A stretch of 64,000 bases of DNA from Arcobacter iocasae (GCF_042214795.1 NZ_CP090177.1:1302001-1366000); one strand, 5' to 3'; shown: positions 53,318 to 62,004, numbered from the stretch's first letter. The notes: generated by a model not told the origin, from the sequence alone. Translations and numbers: made by a program.

Positions 53318-53400
53318 AAAACTACAAATTCTATAAAAACTATTACAATTAATTATTTCATTTTTATATAAAGTATTTAGATTAATTTTTTTGAAGAGTT

Positions 53401-53426
53401 ATGTGAGATAAGAAATTATCTCACAT
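53401..53426 (-). terminator. Terminator after the rhmD-aldolase operon
   Basis: ATGTGAGATAA (53401-53411) pairs perfectly with TTATCTCACAT (53416-53426) around a GAAA loop, 9 nt past the rhmD stop on the minus strand. Confidence 0.75.
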
Positions 53427-53435
53427 AGTTAAGAG

Positions 53436-54620
53436 TTAAGCTTCTTTTTTTACTTCTACTAGATTTTCTCTATTTAAAGTAACACCAAACCCTGGTTTAT
53501 CAGAAACTTTTAGTCTCCCATTTACTGGAACTGGCTCATCTAATAGTAGTGGATAATATTGTGGTAAAACTTTATCAGCTTTTGGTGCCATCATTAAACA
53601 TTCTGTAAAAGGTGATGATAGCTTAGTAATAACATAATGGTGGCTATAAACACCACTTCCATGTGGAATAACTAACTTACCTGCTGCTTCTGCGAGATTA
53701 CCTATTTTGATTAGTTCAGTCATACCACCACACCAACCAACATCTGGTTGTAATATATCTAAATCACACATTTCAATTAACATTTTGAAACCATATTTAG
53801 TAGCTTCATGTTCTCCACCTGTGACCATCATAGTATTACCAGCTGCTTTTTTCAAGTCTCTATAAGCCCAATAATCATCAGGATTAAAACACTCTTCAAT
53901 CCATTTCATACCTAGTTTTTCAGATTCATGCATAAGTTTTTTTGCGTATGGAAGATCTAGTGACATCCAACAATCCCACATTAGCATAAAATCATCACCA
54001 ACTGCTTCTCTCATTTTTCTTGCGTATTCTATGTTTTTCTTCAATCCTTCTTCACCATCCGCTGGACCATATACAAGTGGCATTTTTCCACCAATAAATC
54101 CCATCTCTTTTGCTAAATCTGGTCTAGGACCTGTGGCATAAAACTCTAATTCATCTCTTACTTTTCCACCAATCATAGAATAAACAGGCTCATTTCTTAT
54201 TTTTCCTAGTAAATCCCAAAGGGCAAGGTCTACAGCAGAAATAGCATTCATTACAATACCTTTTCTACCATAATAAAGTGTTCCTCTGTACATTTGTTCC
54301 CACATCTTTTCGATATCTGAGGGATTTTGACCTACAATAAATCTATCTATATGATTCATCACCAACCATGCAGCTGGATAACCACCAGTTGAGATACCAA
54401 AACCTACTTTTCCAGTATTATCTTCAACTTCTACTACAATAGTTTTAAGGGCATTAATTCCAAAGCTTGTTCTTGTTTGTTTATATTCAGAAAAAAGGCT
54501 CATAGGAGTTGATATTTGTTTAACAATCCAATGCTCTTCACCTTGGTCGTGGTAATCAGCACCACCACCGCTTACTACATAAGCTCGGATACTTTTAATT
54601 GTTCTTTTAGACATTTCCAT
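53436..54620 (-). CDS. rhmD: L-rhamnonate dehydratase
   Basis: The 394-residue enolase-superfamily enzyme closely resembles Escherichia coli RhmD: GGADYHDQGEEHWI near the N-terminus, SFGINALKTIVVEVED, ATGPRPDLAKEMGFIGGKMP, metal ligands in LMWDCWMSLD, KWIEECF and VTGGEHEATKYG, then DILQPDVGWCGGMTEL and HGSGVYSHHYVIT. It removes water from L-rhamnonate to give 2-keto-3-deoxy-L-rhamnonate, using Mg2+. It is the second gene of the minus-strand operon, 13 nt after the aldolase gene. Related acid sugars such as L-lyxonate or L-mannonate may also be used. Confidence 0.92.
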   Translation of the reverse strand: MEMSKRTIKSIRAYVVSGGGADYHDQGEEHWIVKQISTPMSLFSEYKQTRTSFGINALKTIVVEVEDNTGKVGFGISTGGYPAAWLVMNHIDRFIVGQNPSDIEKMWEQMYRGTLYYGRKGIVMNAISAVDLALWDLLGKIRNEPVYSMIGGKVRDELEFYATGPRPDLAKEMGFIGGKMPLVYGPADGEEGLKKNIEYARKMREAVGDDFMLMWDCWMSLDLPYAKKLMHESEKLGMKWIEECFNPDDYWAYRDLKKAAGNTMMVTGGEHEATKYGFKMLIEMCDLDILQPDVGWCGGMTELIKIGNLAEAAGKLVIPHGSGVYSHHYVITKLSSPFTECLMMAPKADKVLPQYYPLLLDEPVPVNGRLKVSDKPGFGVTLNRENLVEVKKEA

Positions 54621-54633
54621 AATTTACCTTTAA

Positions 54634-55530
54634 TTATAAAATATTAAGTTTTTGCAAGTCATTTTTAAGTGCTTTCTTTTTCTCTTCACTTAAAGAATAT
54701 GCTGGTAATTTTTCATATTTATCTTCTTTTAGTACTCTAAAATATACAGCTTGTTTACAAGCTTGTAAAAGAGGTTGGCTATATGTATAAACTTTCATTG
54801 CACTATTCATTTTATCAAAGTACTCTTTTGTAAGTTCTTCATTTCCTTCATTAAAATATTTATATGTATTTACAGTAAATTCAGGTGCAAAGTTTACAGT
54901 AGCATTGATAAATCCATCAACACCTAGTTTTAAGGCTTCTATTGCTTGGCTTTCAAAGGCACAAAAAACAGAAAAATCTTTTTTCTCATCTTTTATTTTT
55001 AACATTTTTTCAATATGTTTTATATCTTCAACAGTCTCTTTTATCCCTGCTAAATTATTATTATTTAAGGCTATTCTTCTTACAACATCATAAGTAAAAT
55101 CAAATCCACTCAATGTTGGGAAATTGTAAATAAGTACACTTTTAGATGTTCTATTACATATCTCACTATAGTATTTTACAATTGTATCTTCATCATATAC
55201 AACAAAATAAGGATTGATAACTAATAATGCTTCCACATCTTTATCTTCTAAATAGTCTATAAATTTAAATGCTTTACTTGAATTTGTTTCTCCAACCCCT
55301 ACTATAACTTTTATTCTATTTTTTGTATGTGCTAATATATTTTCAACTAAAAATTTCTTTTCTTCAAATGAAAGTGAAAAAAACTCCCCCGTTGTACCTA
55401 AAATAGCTACCCCATCTACGCCTTTTTCAATTAAAAAATCTATGTGTTTTTTTATAGAATCAATATCTATTGTTGAATCTTCATTAAATACAGTTATTAA
55501 AGGTGGAAATACCCCTTGAATTTTACCCAT
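54634..55530 (-). CDS. DapA-family 2-keto-3-deoxy-acid aldolase
   Basis: The 298-residue (beta/alpha)8 protein has DapA/NAL family motifs: AILGTTGEFFSLS (GTTGE), YNFPTLSGFDFT with the catalytic Tyr, and AGIKETVED with the Schiff-base lysine. The DapA-specific arginine for aspartate semialdehyde is not in its usual context, and a separate lysine-pathway role next to rhmD is unlikely. It most likely splits 2-keto-3-deoxy-L-rhamnonate to pyruvate and L-lactaldehyde. Escherichia coli uses the unrelated class II enzyme RhmA here. RBS AAGGAGAGG; paired operators lie directly upstream. Confidence 0.85.
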   Translation of the reverse strand: MGKIQGVFPPLITVFNEDSTIDIDSIKKHIDFLIEKGVDGVAILGTTGEFFSLSFEEKKFLVENILAHTKNRIKVIVGVGETNSSKAFKFIDYLEDKDVEALLVINPYFVVYDEDTIVKYYSEICNRTSKSVLIYNFPTLSGFDFTYDVVRRIALNNNNLAGIKETVEDIKHIEKMLKIKDEKKDFSVFCAFESQAIEALKLGVDGFINATVNFAPEFTVNTYKYFNEGNEELTKEYFDKMNSAMKVYTYSQPLLQACKQAVYFRVLKEDKYEKLPAYSLSEEKKKALKNDLQKLNIL

Positions 55531-55557
55531 AAACCTCTCCTTAGTTTTTATATAGTA

Positions 55558-55585
55558 CTTATATAAGTATAAGAACTTATATAGG
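55558..55585. promoter_or_regulatory. Paired CTTATATAAG/CTTATATAGG operators between the aldolase operon and iclR
   Basis: CTTATATAAG (55558-55567) and CTTATATAGG (55576-55585) are 18 bp apart, matching the pair at 48783-48810. They lie 27 bp upstream of the aldolase start and 135 bp from iclR. Confidence 0.7.
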
Positions 55586-55719
55586 TTTAGATAAGTTTAA
55601 TGTTTTTTTTGTATTTTGTCAAGGTAAAATTCTTAGAATTTTTAAATTCTTAGCTTTATATTTTAATATGATATAATATTTTTCTTACGCAATTTTAATG
55701 AGTTTTATATGGAGAAATA

Positions 55720-56493
55720 TTGAAGGCACTACATTCGACAACTTCAAGAATCATCAATATTCTTGAGTTAATTTCTAATAACAAAGAAGGTTATACCTTA
55801 ACTGAAATTTCTAAGCTTTTGGATATACCAAAAACGAGTTTATCACCTATACTTAAAACGCTGGTTTATTATAATTATCTAGCTTATAATGAGATAACAT
55901 TAAAATATTCTATTTATATTGGGATATTAAGTGTATCTTCTTCTGTTAATAAAAATAATGCAATTGTGAAGTTTATAAAAGAAGAGATGAATAGAATTGT
56001 TGCAAGCTGTAATGAAATATGTCAACTAGGGGTTCTTAATAAGCATGAAGTATTATATGTAGAAAAAGTAAATGCTTCTAATCCTATTCAATTAGCAACT
56101 TCAGTAGGTGTACAATTCCCCGCAAATTGTAGTGCACTTGGAAAAGCATTACTTTTCAAGCATTCATTTAAAGAGTTGGAAAATGTCTTTCCAGGTGAAC
56201 TTGAAAGAAGAACAGAAAACACGATTACCTCAATTAAAGACTTGTATGAAGATATTATAAAAATAGACCAAAATGGATATGCAACAGAGAGAGAAGAAGG
56301 AATGAAAGAAGTTGAGTGTATTGCGGTTCCTATTATCAAAGATAATCTTGTTTTAGCAGCTATTAGTGTATCTATACCTTTATTTAGAAGTTCTCAAAAG
56401 AAAAAAGAAAAAGTAATTGATTTATTAACCCAAAGTAGAAAAAAAGTAGAAAAATATATTGCAAATATGAATGTAAAATCTATTTTTGATTAG
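55720..56493 (+). CDS. IclR-family transcriptional regulator
   Basis: The 257-residue protein has an N-terminal winged helix (TSRIINILELISNNKEGYTL, ISKLLDIPKTSLSPILKTL) and the IclR effector domain (about residues 80-250) with SVGVQFPANCSALGKALLF, GYATEREEGMKEVECIAVPI and AAISVSIPLFR. TTG at 55720 is the start, after GGAGAAATA. It is divergent from the aldolase/dehydratase operon and presumably controls it and the TRAP-aldA operon through the CTTATATAAG pairs. Confidence 0.92.
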   Translation: MKALHSTTSRIINILELISNNKEGYTLTEISKLLDIPKTSLSPILKTLVYYNYLAYNEITLKYSIYIGILSVSSSVNKNNAIVKFIKEEMNRIVASCNEICQLGVLNKHEVLYVEKVNASNPIQLATSVGVQFPANCSALGKALLFKHSFKELENVFPGELERRTENTITSIKDLYEDIIKIDQNGYATEREEGMKEVECIAVPIIKDNLVLAAISVSIPLFRSSQKKKEKVIDLLTQSRKKVEKYIANMNVKSIFD

Positions 56494-56499
56494 GGTCTA

Positions 56500-57447
56500 T
56501 TATTTAATCAATCCAATCTCTTTAAAATACTTTTTAGAACCACTATGTAATGGAGCAGATAATCCTTCTAAAAAAGATTTTTTAGTAATAGGAGTAAGTG
56601 CTAAATGGGCTTTTTTAAATTCATTAAAGTTATCCATAATTTGTTTTACAACTGTATAAACAGCTTTTTCACTCATATCAGAGCTTGCAACTAATACAGC
56701 TTTTACAGCAAAAGTTGGTATCTCATTTGGATTTTCCCTATAAATCCCACCTGGAATATTAGTTTTTGTGAAGTATGGATGTTCTTTAACAAATTTATCA
56801 ATTTTTGTTCCTGTAATTGGTACGATTTTAGTATCTGTAGAGTTTGAGGCATCTTTAATATTAGCTGTTGGATGACCAACCATATAAAAGTATCCATCAA
56901 TTTTATTATCTCTTAGGGCATCTGGCATTGCTGAAGCTTTTAGGTTACCAACATATGCTAAATCAGTAGTTTGTATATTTAGAGCTTTAAACATACTTAA
57001 AGCTGTCAGTTCATTTCCAGAACCAGGATTTCCAATATTGATTCTTTTGCCTTTTATATCCATGATACTATTTATATTTGCATCTTTTCTTGTAACTAAG
57101 GTTAATGATTCTGGATAAATAGCAAGAATTGATCTTAATTTAGGAAATTGTTTATCTTTAAATTTACCTATACCTTTTGACGCTTGATAAACAATATCTG
57201 ATTGAACAATTGCAAAATCTAACTCACCACTTTTTATTGCATTTATATTATAAACAGAGCCTCCTGTTGATTCAACAGAGCATCTAATATTTGTTTTTTC
57301 TTTTACTTTATTTACAAACTTACAGATTGTTCCACCAGTTGGATAATATGTTCCAGTCACTCCACCTGTGCCTATTGTAATAAATTGTGTAGCAAATAAT
57401 GAAGTGGATAAAACTCCTAAAAATATAAATAATATAAACTTTTTCAT
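56500..57447 (-). CDS. TAXI-family TRAP solute receptor, orphan
   Basis: The 315-residue protein has a signal peptide (MKKFILFIFLGVLSTSLFA) and the TAXI family start ITIGTGGVTGTYYPTGGTICKFVN, then CSVESTGGSVYNINAIKSGELDFAIVQSD and GKRINIGNPGSGNELTALSM. TAXI receptors work with fused DctQM (TrpM-type) permeases for glutamate and other acids, but none is encoded nearby. The gene converges on iclR with only 6 nt between the stops. It may serve a distant permease or a sensor. Confidence 0.9.
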   Translation of the reverse strand: MKKFILFIFLGVLSTSLFATQFITIGTGGVTGTYYPTGGTICKFVNKVKEKTNIRCSVESTGGSVYNINAIKSGELDFAIVQSDIVYQASKGIGKFKDKQFPKLRSILAIYPESLTLVTRKDANINSIMDIKGKRINIGNPGSGNELTALSMFKALNIQTTDLAYVGNLKASAMPDALRDNKIDGYFYMVGHPTANIKDASNSTDTKIVPITGTKIDKFVKEHPYFTKTNIPGGIYRENPNEIPTFAVKAVLVASSDMSEKAVYTVVKQIMDNFNEFKKAHLALTPITKKSFLEGLSAPLHSGSKKYFKEIGLIK

Positions 57448-57517
57448 AATGACTCTTTTGATTATTTTTTACTTTTAATTATACACATAAAAGCTACAAA
57501 ATAGGTAAAAAAATATT

Positions 57518-58363
57518 TTATTTAATTTTTTTATATATTGATATTAATATTCCAAATAGTATTAAAATTGTGGAAATTATCAAAGTAGAAGTTACTTCTT
57601 CATTTAAAAATATCACTCCCAAAAATATGGCAAGAGGAGGAATAAGGAGTTGTAAAACACCTGATGTTATTATTTTCATATTTGGAAGTAAGTGGTACCA
57701 TAAAAGATATCCAATAGATGAAGTTATTCCCCCTGAGATAAAAGCTAAGCTTATTCCATAAGTTGAAATATTTATATTTTTAACAAAAAAGGCAAAAAAG
57801 ATTAGAACAAAAATAAGAGATTTTGTGAAGTTATCAGTTGTATTTAGAGTGGCATTTGATGATCTTTTTCCAAAGATTGTATAAAGTCCCCAAGCAACTC
57901 CTGATATCATCATCAAAATAGAGTGATAAAGCGATACTTCAAACCCTTTACTAGGGTATAATAAATAAATTAAGCCAATAAAAGCCAAACTTATTCCTAA
58001 AGCTTTTGTCATATCAATGCTCTCTTTTTTTATCAAGGCTGTAATTATTATGGTAAGTTGTACCATTGCAAAAAGTATTAAGGCTCCAAGTCCCGCATCT
58101 AAGTTTATATAAGCAAAAGAAAAACAAATAGCATATAAAAAAAGTAAAAAGGAAGTATGCCAGTTTTTATTTAGGCTTAAATTCAGTCTTTTTTCTTTTA
58201 AAAATAAAATGACAAGTAAAGTTAGTGCTCCAAAAAATAGTCTAAAAAATGTAAAAGAGTATGGGTCAATTGAGTTATTAATTAATGCAGCTCTTGCTAA
58301 AACTGAGCTAGTTGCAAAGAAAAATAGAGTAAGACAAATGAGGGAAATGAGTTTTATATTCAT
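57518..58363 (-). CDS. EamA/DMT-family permease
   Basis: The 281-residue protein has ten helices in two EamA repeats; the first begins LISLICLTLFFFATSSVLARAAL (with FATSSVLARAAL in the WGSxFxxxK position), the second begins at about residue 140. It ends ILILFGILISIYKKIK. The substrate is unknown. It is separated from the TAXI gene by 70 nt and is divergent from queF. Confidence 0.86.
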   Translation of the reverse strand: MNIKLISLICLTLFFFATSSVLARAALINNSIDPYSFTFFRLFFGALTLLVILFLKEKRLNLSLNKNWHTSFLLFLYAICFSFAYINLDAGLGALILFAMVQLTIIITALIKKESIDMTKALGISLAFIGLIYLLYPSKGFEVSLYHSILMMISGVAWGLYTIFGKRSSNATLNTTDNFTKSLIFVLIFFAFFVKNINISTYGISLAFISGGITSSIGYLLWYHLLPNMKIITSGVLQLLIPPLAIFLGVIFLNEEVTSTLIISTILILFGILISIYKKIK

Positions 58364-58505
58364 AAATTATTATATCCTATATATTAAAATTATTATATCC
58401 CTTAATATTATGAAAAGATAGTAGTATAACATTTGTAAGAATATTTTTGATAAAATCACATACTTATATTATTTAAAGAAATTTTCAAACAAAAGGCAAG
58501 AAACA

Positions 58506-58883
58506 ATGAAATATGGTGAAAAAGAGATAGTAGAATTTGATATTAACAAAGAAGAGAATTTTTGGCCAAATAAAAATGATAAAAATTATGTGATAAATAT
58601 AGAATTACCAGAATTCATGGCAAAATGTCCAAGAAGTGGTTATCCTGATTTTGCAACAATATTTATACATTACACTCCAAATAAAAAAGTTATAGAACTA
58701 AAGGCTTTAAAATTATATATAAACTCATTTATGCTTAGAGAAGTTTCTCATGAAAATGGGGCAAATGAGATTTTTGATACTTTAATGGAAAAATTAGAAC
58801 CTAAATGGCTAAAAGTAATTGCAGATTTCAAACCTCGTGGAAATGTTCATACGGTTATTGAAATAGACTCAGATAAACTATAA
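58506..58883 (+). CDS. queF: NADPH-dependent preQ0 reductase QueF (short type)
   Basis: The 125-residue protein belongs to the short, unimodular QueF class. FMAKCPRSGYPDFATIFIHY has the nucleophilic cysteine and catalytic aspartate, ELKALKLYINSFMLREVSHE has the NADPH-binding motif and substrate His-Glu. It reduces 7-cyano-7-deazaguanine to preQ1 in queuosine tRNA modification. RBS AAAAGGCAAGAAAC. No preQ1 riboswitch was recognised upstream. Confidence 0.95.
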   Translation: MKYGEKEIVEFDINKEENFWPNKNDKNYVINIELPEFMAKCPRSGYPDFATIFIHYTPNKKVIELKALKLYINSFMLREVSHENGANEIFDTLMEKLEPKWLKVIADFKPRGNVHTVIEIDSDKL

Positions 58884-58886
58884 GTT

Positions 58887-59495
58887 GTGACCTTGGAAAG
58901 ATTAGTAACTACAGCACAAGCGGCAGAGATACTTGGTATATCTTTACAAGGTGTTCACTATAGAATAAAAAACAATCAACTAAAATCAATAAAACAATCA
59001 GGTAAAACTTATGTTTATCTTTGGGATGATAATAGTAAAAAAGAGGGTTACTCAACTTCGGTTGAAGAAGTAGCTCAAAGAAAAGAAGAAGATAATATCT
59101 ATATACAAAAAGTAATAGAGACAAAAGATGAACAAATAGTTCTTTTAAAAAAATCTGTAAAATGGTTAAGAAGACAGTACCAAGAGGAGATTGAAAGATT
59201 AGAAAAAAATCAAGATAAGATTATAAGTGTATTTGATTCTGAGATAAAACTGCTACAAAGTGCCTTTAATGAAATGCGTGCAATTTATAAACCACAATTA
59301 GAACCCTTGAGTCCCAAAAAGAAGTTTATATCCCTAGTAGATTTTACATCTTTGATGAAAACTTATAAAAAAAGTGATAAAGAGATAAAGATTTTGATTT
59401 TAAAAGCCATTAAAAGAGGTGATAAAAGATTTATTTATAATAAACATACAAAAAAAGTTTTGATTTTAGATGAAGATTTTTCGGATTTTAAATAA
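58887..59495 (+). CDS. HTH DNA-binding protein with coiled coil
   Basis: The 202-residue protein has an N-terminal excisionase/MerR-like helix-turn-helix (TTAQAAEILGISLQGVHYRIKNNQLKS, residues about 8-34), a coiled coil (about 78-130, KKSVKWLRRQYQEEIERLEKNQD) and a basic C-terminal domain. GTG 58887 is used (TTG 58893 is an alternative); it begins 3 nt after queF and is probably cotranscribed. Such proteins are common in Campylobacterota, but their role is unknown. Recombination-linked or nucleoid functions are guesses. Confidence 0.7.
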   Translation: MTLERLVTTAQAAEILGISLQGVHYRIKNNQLKSIKQSGKTYVYLWDDNSKKEGYSTSVEEVAQRKEEDNIYIQKVIETKDEQIVLLKKSVKWLRRQYQEEIERLEKNQDKIISVFDSEIKLLQSAFNEMRAIYKPQLEPLSPKKKFISLVDFTSLMKTYKKSDKEIKILILKAIKRGDKRFIYNKHTKKVLILDEDFSDFK

Positions 59496-59510
59496 AAAAA
59501 GAAGTGCTAA

Positions 59511-59618
59511 GCACTCCTCTCCAGATACCTAAACACACCATAAAAGAAGGTGCCTTGCTATGTTCCCATCCTGGGGCGTTGTCTTCAGATATAATTGTAA
59601 AGGTCTAAAGAAGAGCAC
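59511..59618 (-). ncRNA. ffs: 4.5S signal recognition particle RNA
   Basis: On the minus strand the domain IV hairpin reads CAGG-ATG-GGAA-CAT-AGCA-AGG. The GGAA tetraloop is closed by ATG/CAT, and the symmetric loop CAGG/AGCA is the Ffh-binding site. The arms close: the 5' GTGCTCTTCTTTAGA segment (59618-59604) pairs over 15 consecutive positions (with G-U pairs) with the 3' segment ending at 59511. A hairpin AGTGC/GCACT with seven T residues (59494-59516) ends it, and TATAAA at 59628-59633 is a suitable -10. Length is about 108 nt. It binds Ffh for membrane protein targeting. Confidence 0.92.
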
Positions 59619-59702
59619 AAAAAGTACTTTATACTCTTTGTGCTTCTCTTTAAGGGCTGTAATCTTATCCTAATAAACTTAAAATTCTTATAAAGTGAAA
59701 AC

Positions 59703-59730
59703 TTGACTTTTAATTATAGAAGAGTACAAT
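59703..59730 (+). promoter_or_regulatory. Sigma-70-type promoter of the EamA-YqaA genes
   Basis: TTGACT (59703-59708), 16 nt, then TACAAT (59725-59730). This is the best -35/-10 match noticed in the window. It argues that the TTG at 59703 is not a start codon. Confidence 0.6.
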
Positions 59731-59759
59731 TCTATCCTTATTTCAAAAAAAGTGATAAT

Positions 59760-60668
59760 TTGACTAAAAATTTTAATTTAATAGGGATATTTTCCTTAAT
59801 CTTTGCAATGTTTATTTGGGGTAGCTCTTTCATCGCTTTAAAAATAGCGATGCAAGACTTAGGAGAGTTTACAGTTCTGTTTTTTAGAATGTTGATAGCC
59901 TCTTTGTGTTTTGTTTATTTTATAAAAAGATTTTCAAAATATAGTTTTGAAAAAAGTGATATAAAATATATGCTTCTGTTGTGTATTTTTGAACCTTCAC
60001 TATATTTTATTTTTGAAATTAAAGCCTTAACTTATACTTCTGTTTCACAAGCTGGAATGATTACTTCATTGATGCCTATTATTACTGCAATGGGAGCTGG
60101 CTATTTTCTTAAAGAGCTTGTTTCAAGACAACTTTTATTTGGTTCTGTAGTAGCAATGATAGGCGCTATTTGGCTAAGCGTTCAAGGTAGTGTAACTTTT
60201 GGTGCTCCAAATCCTATGCTTGGTAATTTTTTAGAGTTGTGTGCTATGGCTTGTGGAGCAGCTTATACAATACTTGCTAGACATTTAATAGAAAAATATC
60301 CTGCACTTTTTATAACTGCAATTCAAGCTTTTGCAGGGGCTATTTTCTTTTTTCCATTTTTTATTTATGAATATATGACAAGAGATATAGTTTTTACACA
60401 AAACTCTGTTATATCTTTAGTTTATTTAGGTGTTGTGGTTACTTTAGCTGGTTATGGTTTATATAATTATGCTTTGACAAAAATTGAAGCTTCAAAGGCT
60501 GCAATGTATATAAATCTTATTCCTATTTTTACAATGATTTTGGCATTTTTTATTTTAAAAGAAGAGTTGAGTATTGAAGAATTGATTGCTAGTGTTACAA
60601 TTTTAAGTGGAGTTATAATATCTCAAATTTCTGTAAAAAGATTTAGAAGAAAAAGAAAAATAGCTTGA
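59760..60668 (+). CDS. EamA/DMT-family permease
   Basis: I start at TTG 59760 (MTKNFNLIGIFSLIFAMFIWGSSFIALKIA). The frame is open to 59703, but that stretch is the promoter, and the family normally begins just before the first helix. The 302 residues form ten helices in two EamA repeats with WGSSFIALK at the start and a basic tail (KRFRRKRKIA). No good RBS is visible at either start. It overlaps the YqaA gene by 4 nt. Substrate unknown. Confidence 0.85.
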   Translation: MTKNFNLIGIFSLIFAMFIWGSSFIALKIAMQDLGEFTVLFFRMLIASLCFVYFIKRFSKYSFEKSDIKYMLLLCIFEPSLYFIFEIKALTYTSVSQAGMITSLMPIITAMGAGYFLKELVSRQLLFGSVVAMIGAIWLSVQGSVTFGAPNPMLGNFLELCAMACGAAYTILARHLIEKYPALFITAIQAFAGAIFFFPFFIYEYMTRDIVFTQNSVISLVYLGVVVTLAGYGLYNYALTKIEASKAAMYINLIPIFTMILAFFILKEELSIEELIASVTILSGVIISQISVKRFRRKRKIA

Positions 60669-61081
60669 TTTACCTAACTCTTTTTTTCTCAAGTTTTATA
60701 TCTGCAACATTTTTCCCAATGGTAAGTGAAGCAGTTCTTGTATATGATATTTTACAAGGGTATAACTTAGCTCTTTTGCTTTTTGTAGCAACTTTGGGAA
60801 ATAGTTTGGGATCATGTGTAAATTATTTCCTTGGATTAAAAGGTGAAGAGTATTTAGAAAATAAAAAGTATATTCCTAAAAAAGGCATAGATAGGGCAAA
60901 AAGCTTTTTTGATAAATATGGGGGTTGGTCGTTACTTTTGTCTTGGATGCCAATTATTGGTGACCCTATTACTTTAATAGCTGGTGTTTTAAAATATAAG
61001 TTTGCATATTTCTTTGTTTTAGTTGTAATTGCTAAATTTGTAAGATATGCAGTATTGGCATATCTTACTTTGCTATATTAG
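60665..61081 (+). CDS. YqaA/DedA-like membrane protein
   Basis: The 138-residue protein starts at TTG 60665, overlapping the EamA stop (CTTGA). It has about four helices and the SNARE-associated/DedA motif region FFDKYGGWSLLLSWMPIIGDPITLIAGVLKYK with the glycine-proline pattern that holds the re-entrant loop. DedA proteins flip phospholipids or support proton-dependent homeostasis; YqaA itself is uncharacterised. It converges on modE with a 4-nt overlap. Confidence 0.85.
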   Translation: MIYLTLFFSSFISATFFPMVSEAVLVYDILQGYNLALLLFVATLGNSLGSCVNYFLGLKGEEYLENKKYIPKKGIDRAKSFFDKYGGWSLLLSWMPIIGDPITLIAGVLKYKFAYFFVLVVIAKFVRYAVLAYLTLLY

Positions 61082-61848
61082 ATTATATTTATATTATAAG
61101 CTTTAAATTGTGCAAAGATATTATCATTTATTTTAATCTCAAGATTTTTATAACTAGAATTTGTAATTTTTGCATTTATTAAATCTTTTTCTCCACATCG
61201 AATACTCAAAAAAGTATTAATTTCATCATCATTAATCTTTTCTATTACCCCTTTTAAAGAGTTTCTAGCACTATTTGAGTTTATGTTCTTTGTAATTACT
61301 ATTGAGCTTGTTTCAATTAAAAGCTTTACAGGTTTATCAAGGATTAACTCTCTTTTTTCTAAAAAATCTGCGCTAACTATTGTTATTAGTTTTTGTTTTG
61401 AAGCTAAGGTAATCTCTATTTCACAAGTTTCATTTTTAGATAATATATTTGTGATTTTACCCTCAAGTTTTGAAAAAACGGGTTTTTCATTTTTAAGGTT
61501 TATAGCAAGACCATCAAAAAGACTACTCATGTTTTTTAAATAAGTTTCATGAAGGTTTCTTAATTCATCATAGGCACTAATAATCTCTTTGGCATAAGTG
61601 GTTATAACAGTACCACCTCCACCAACGCCACCAGTTACTTTTGTAACTAAGGGTTCTTTTGAAAGTTTGTTCATAATATCTACACTATCCCACGCTGCTT
61701 TATAGCTCATCTTCATCTGTTTTGCAGCTTTTGAGATAGAGCCATAGATTTGAATATTTTTTAGAAGTTCTACTCTTCCCTTACCAATAAAGCCTCTTTC
61801 ATCTTTATTTACCCAAAAATTGCCATCTATATTAAATTTATTTTCCAT
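61078..61848 (-). CDS. modE: Molybdate-responsive regulator ModE
   Basis: The 256-residue protein has an N-terminal winged helix (RVELLKNIQIYGSISKAAKQ, MSYKAAWDSVDIMNKL) and a glycine-rich wing (TKVTGGVGGGGTVITTYAKE). Two TOBE domains follow (about residues 125-255; each has the N-x-L/I-x-G-x-I pattern in KLEGKITNILSKNE and NSLKGVIEKINDDE). With molybdate bound it represses mod transport genes and may activate molybdoenzyme genes. No modABC is adjacent. A 12-bp direct repeat precedes the start. Confidence 0.92.
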   Translation of the reverse strand: MENKFNIDGNFWVNKDERGFIGKGRVELLKNIQIYGSISKAAKQMKMSYKAAWDSVDIMNKLSKEPLVTKVTGGVGGGGTVITTYAKEIISAYDELRNLHETYLKNMSSLFDGLAINLKNEKPVFSKLEGKITNILSKNETCEIEITLASKQKLITIVSADFLEKRELILDKPVKLLIETSSIVITKNINSNSARNSLKGVIEKINDDEINTFLSIRCGEKDLINAKITNSSYKNLEIKINDNIFAQFKAYNINII

Positions 61849-61849
61849 A

Positions 61850-61876
61850 AATGAAATATAACCTAATGAAATATAA
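61850..61876 (-). repeat. 12-bp direct repeat at the modE start
   Basis: On the minus strand TTATATTTCATT occurs twice (61876-61865 and 61861-61850) with AGG between, the second copy ending one base before the modE ATG. It may be an autoregulatory site or overlap the ribosome-binding site. Confidence 0.4.
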
Positions 61877-62004
61877 TTGTCAACTTATTTGAATACATAG
61901 ATTCTTTCAATAGGTAAAAATAGTAAAAAATATACAGAATTTAATATTTAAATAGATAAAAAATAGGTAATATAATTATTTAATAAGTCTATTTAAGGTT
62001 AATA

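Noticed and set aside
54634..55530. dapA for lysine synthesis
   Set aside because: It shares the fold, but its operon with rhmD, shared operators and the TRAP/aldA genes point to a sugar-acid aldolase.
59619..59660. Hairpin GCACAAA/TTTGTGC next to ffs as a separate RNA or terminator
   Set aside because: It coincides with the 5' arm and promoter of the SRP RNA (TATAAA at 59628-59633), so no extra feature is needed.
59703..59759. Upstream extension of the EamA gene starting at TTG 59703
   Set aside because: TTGACT-16-TACAAT is a good promoter, the extra residues are not typical of the family, and there is no RBS; the gene is called from 59760.
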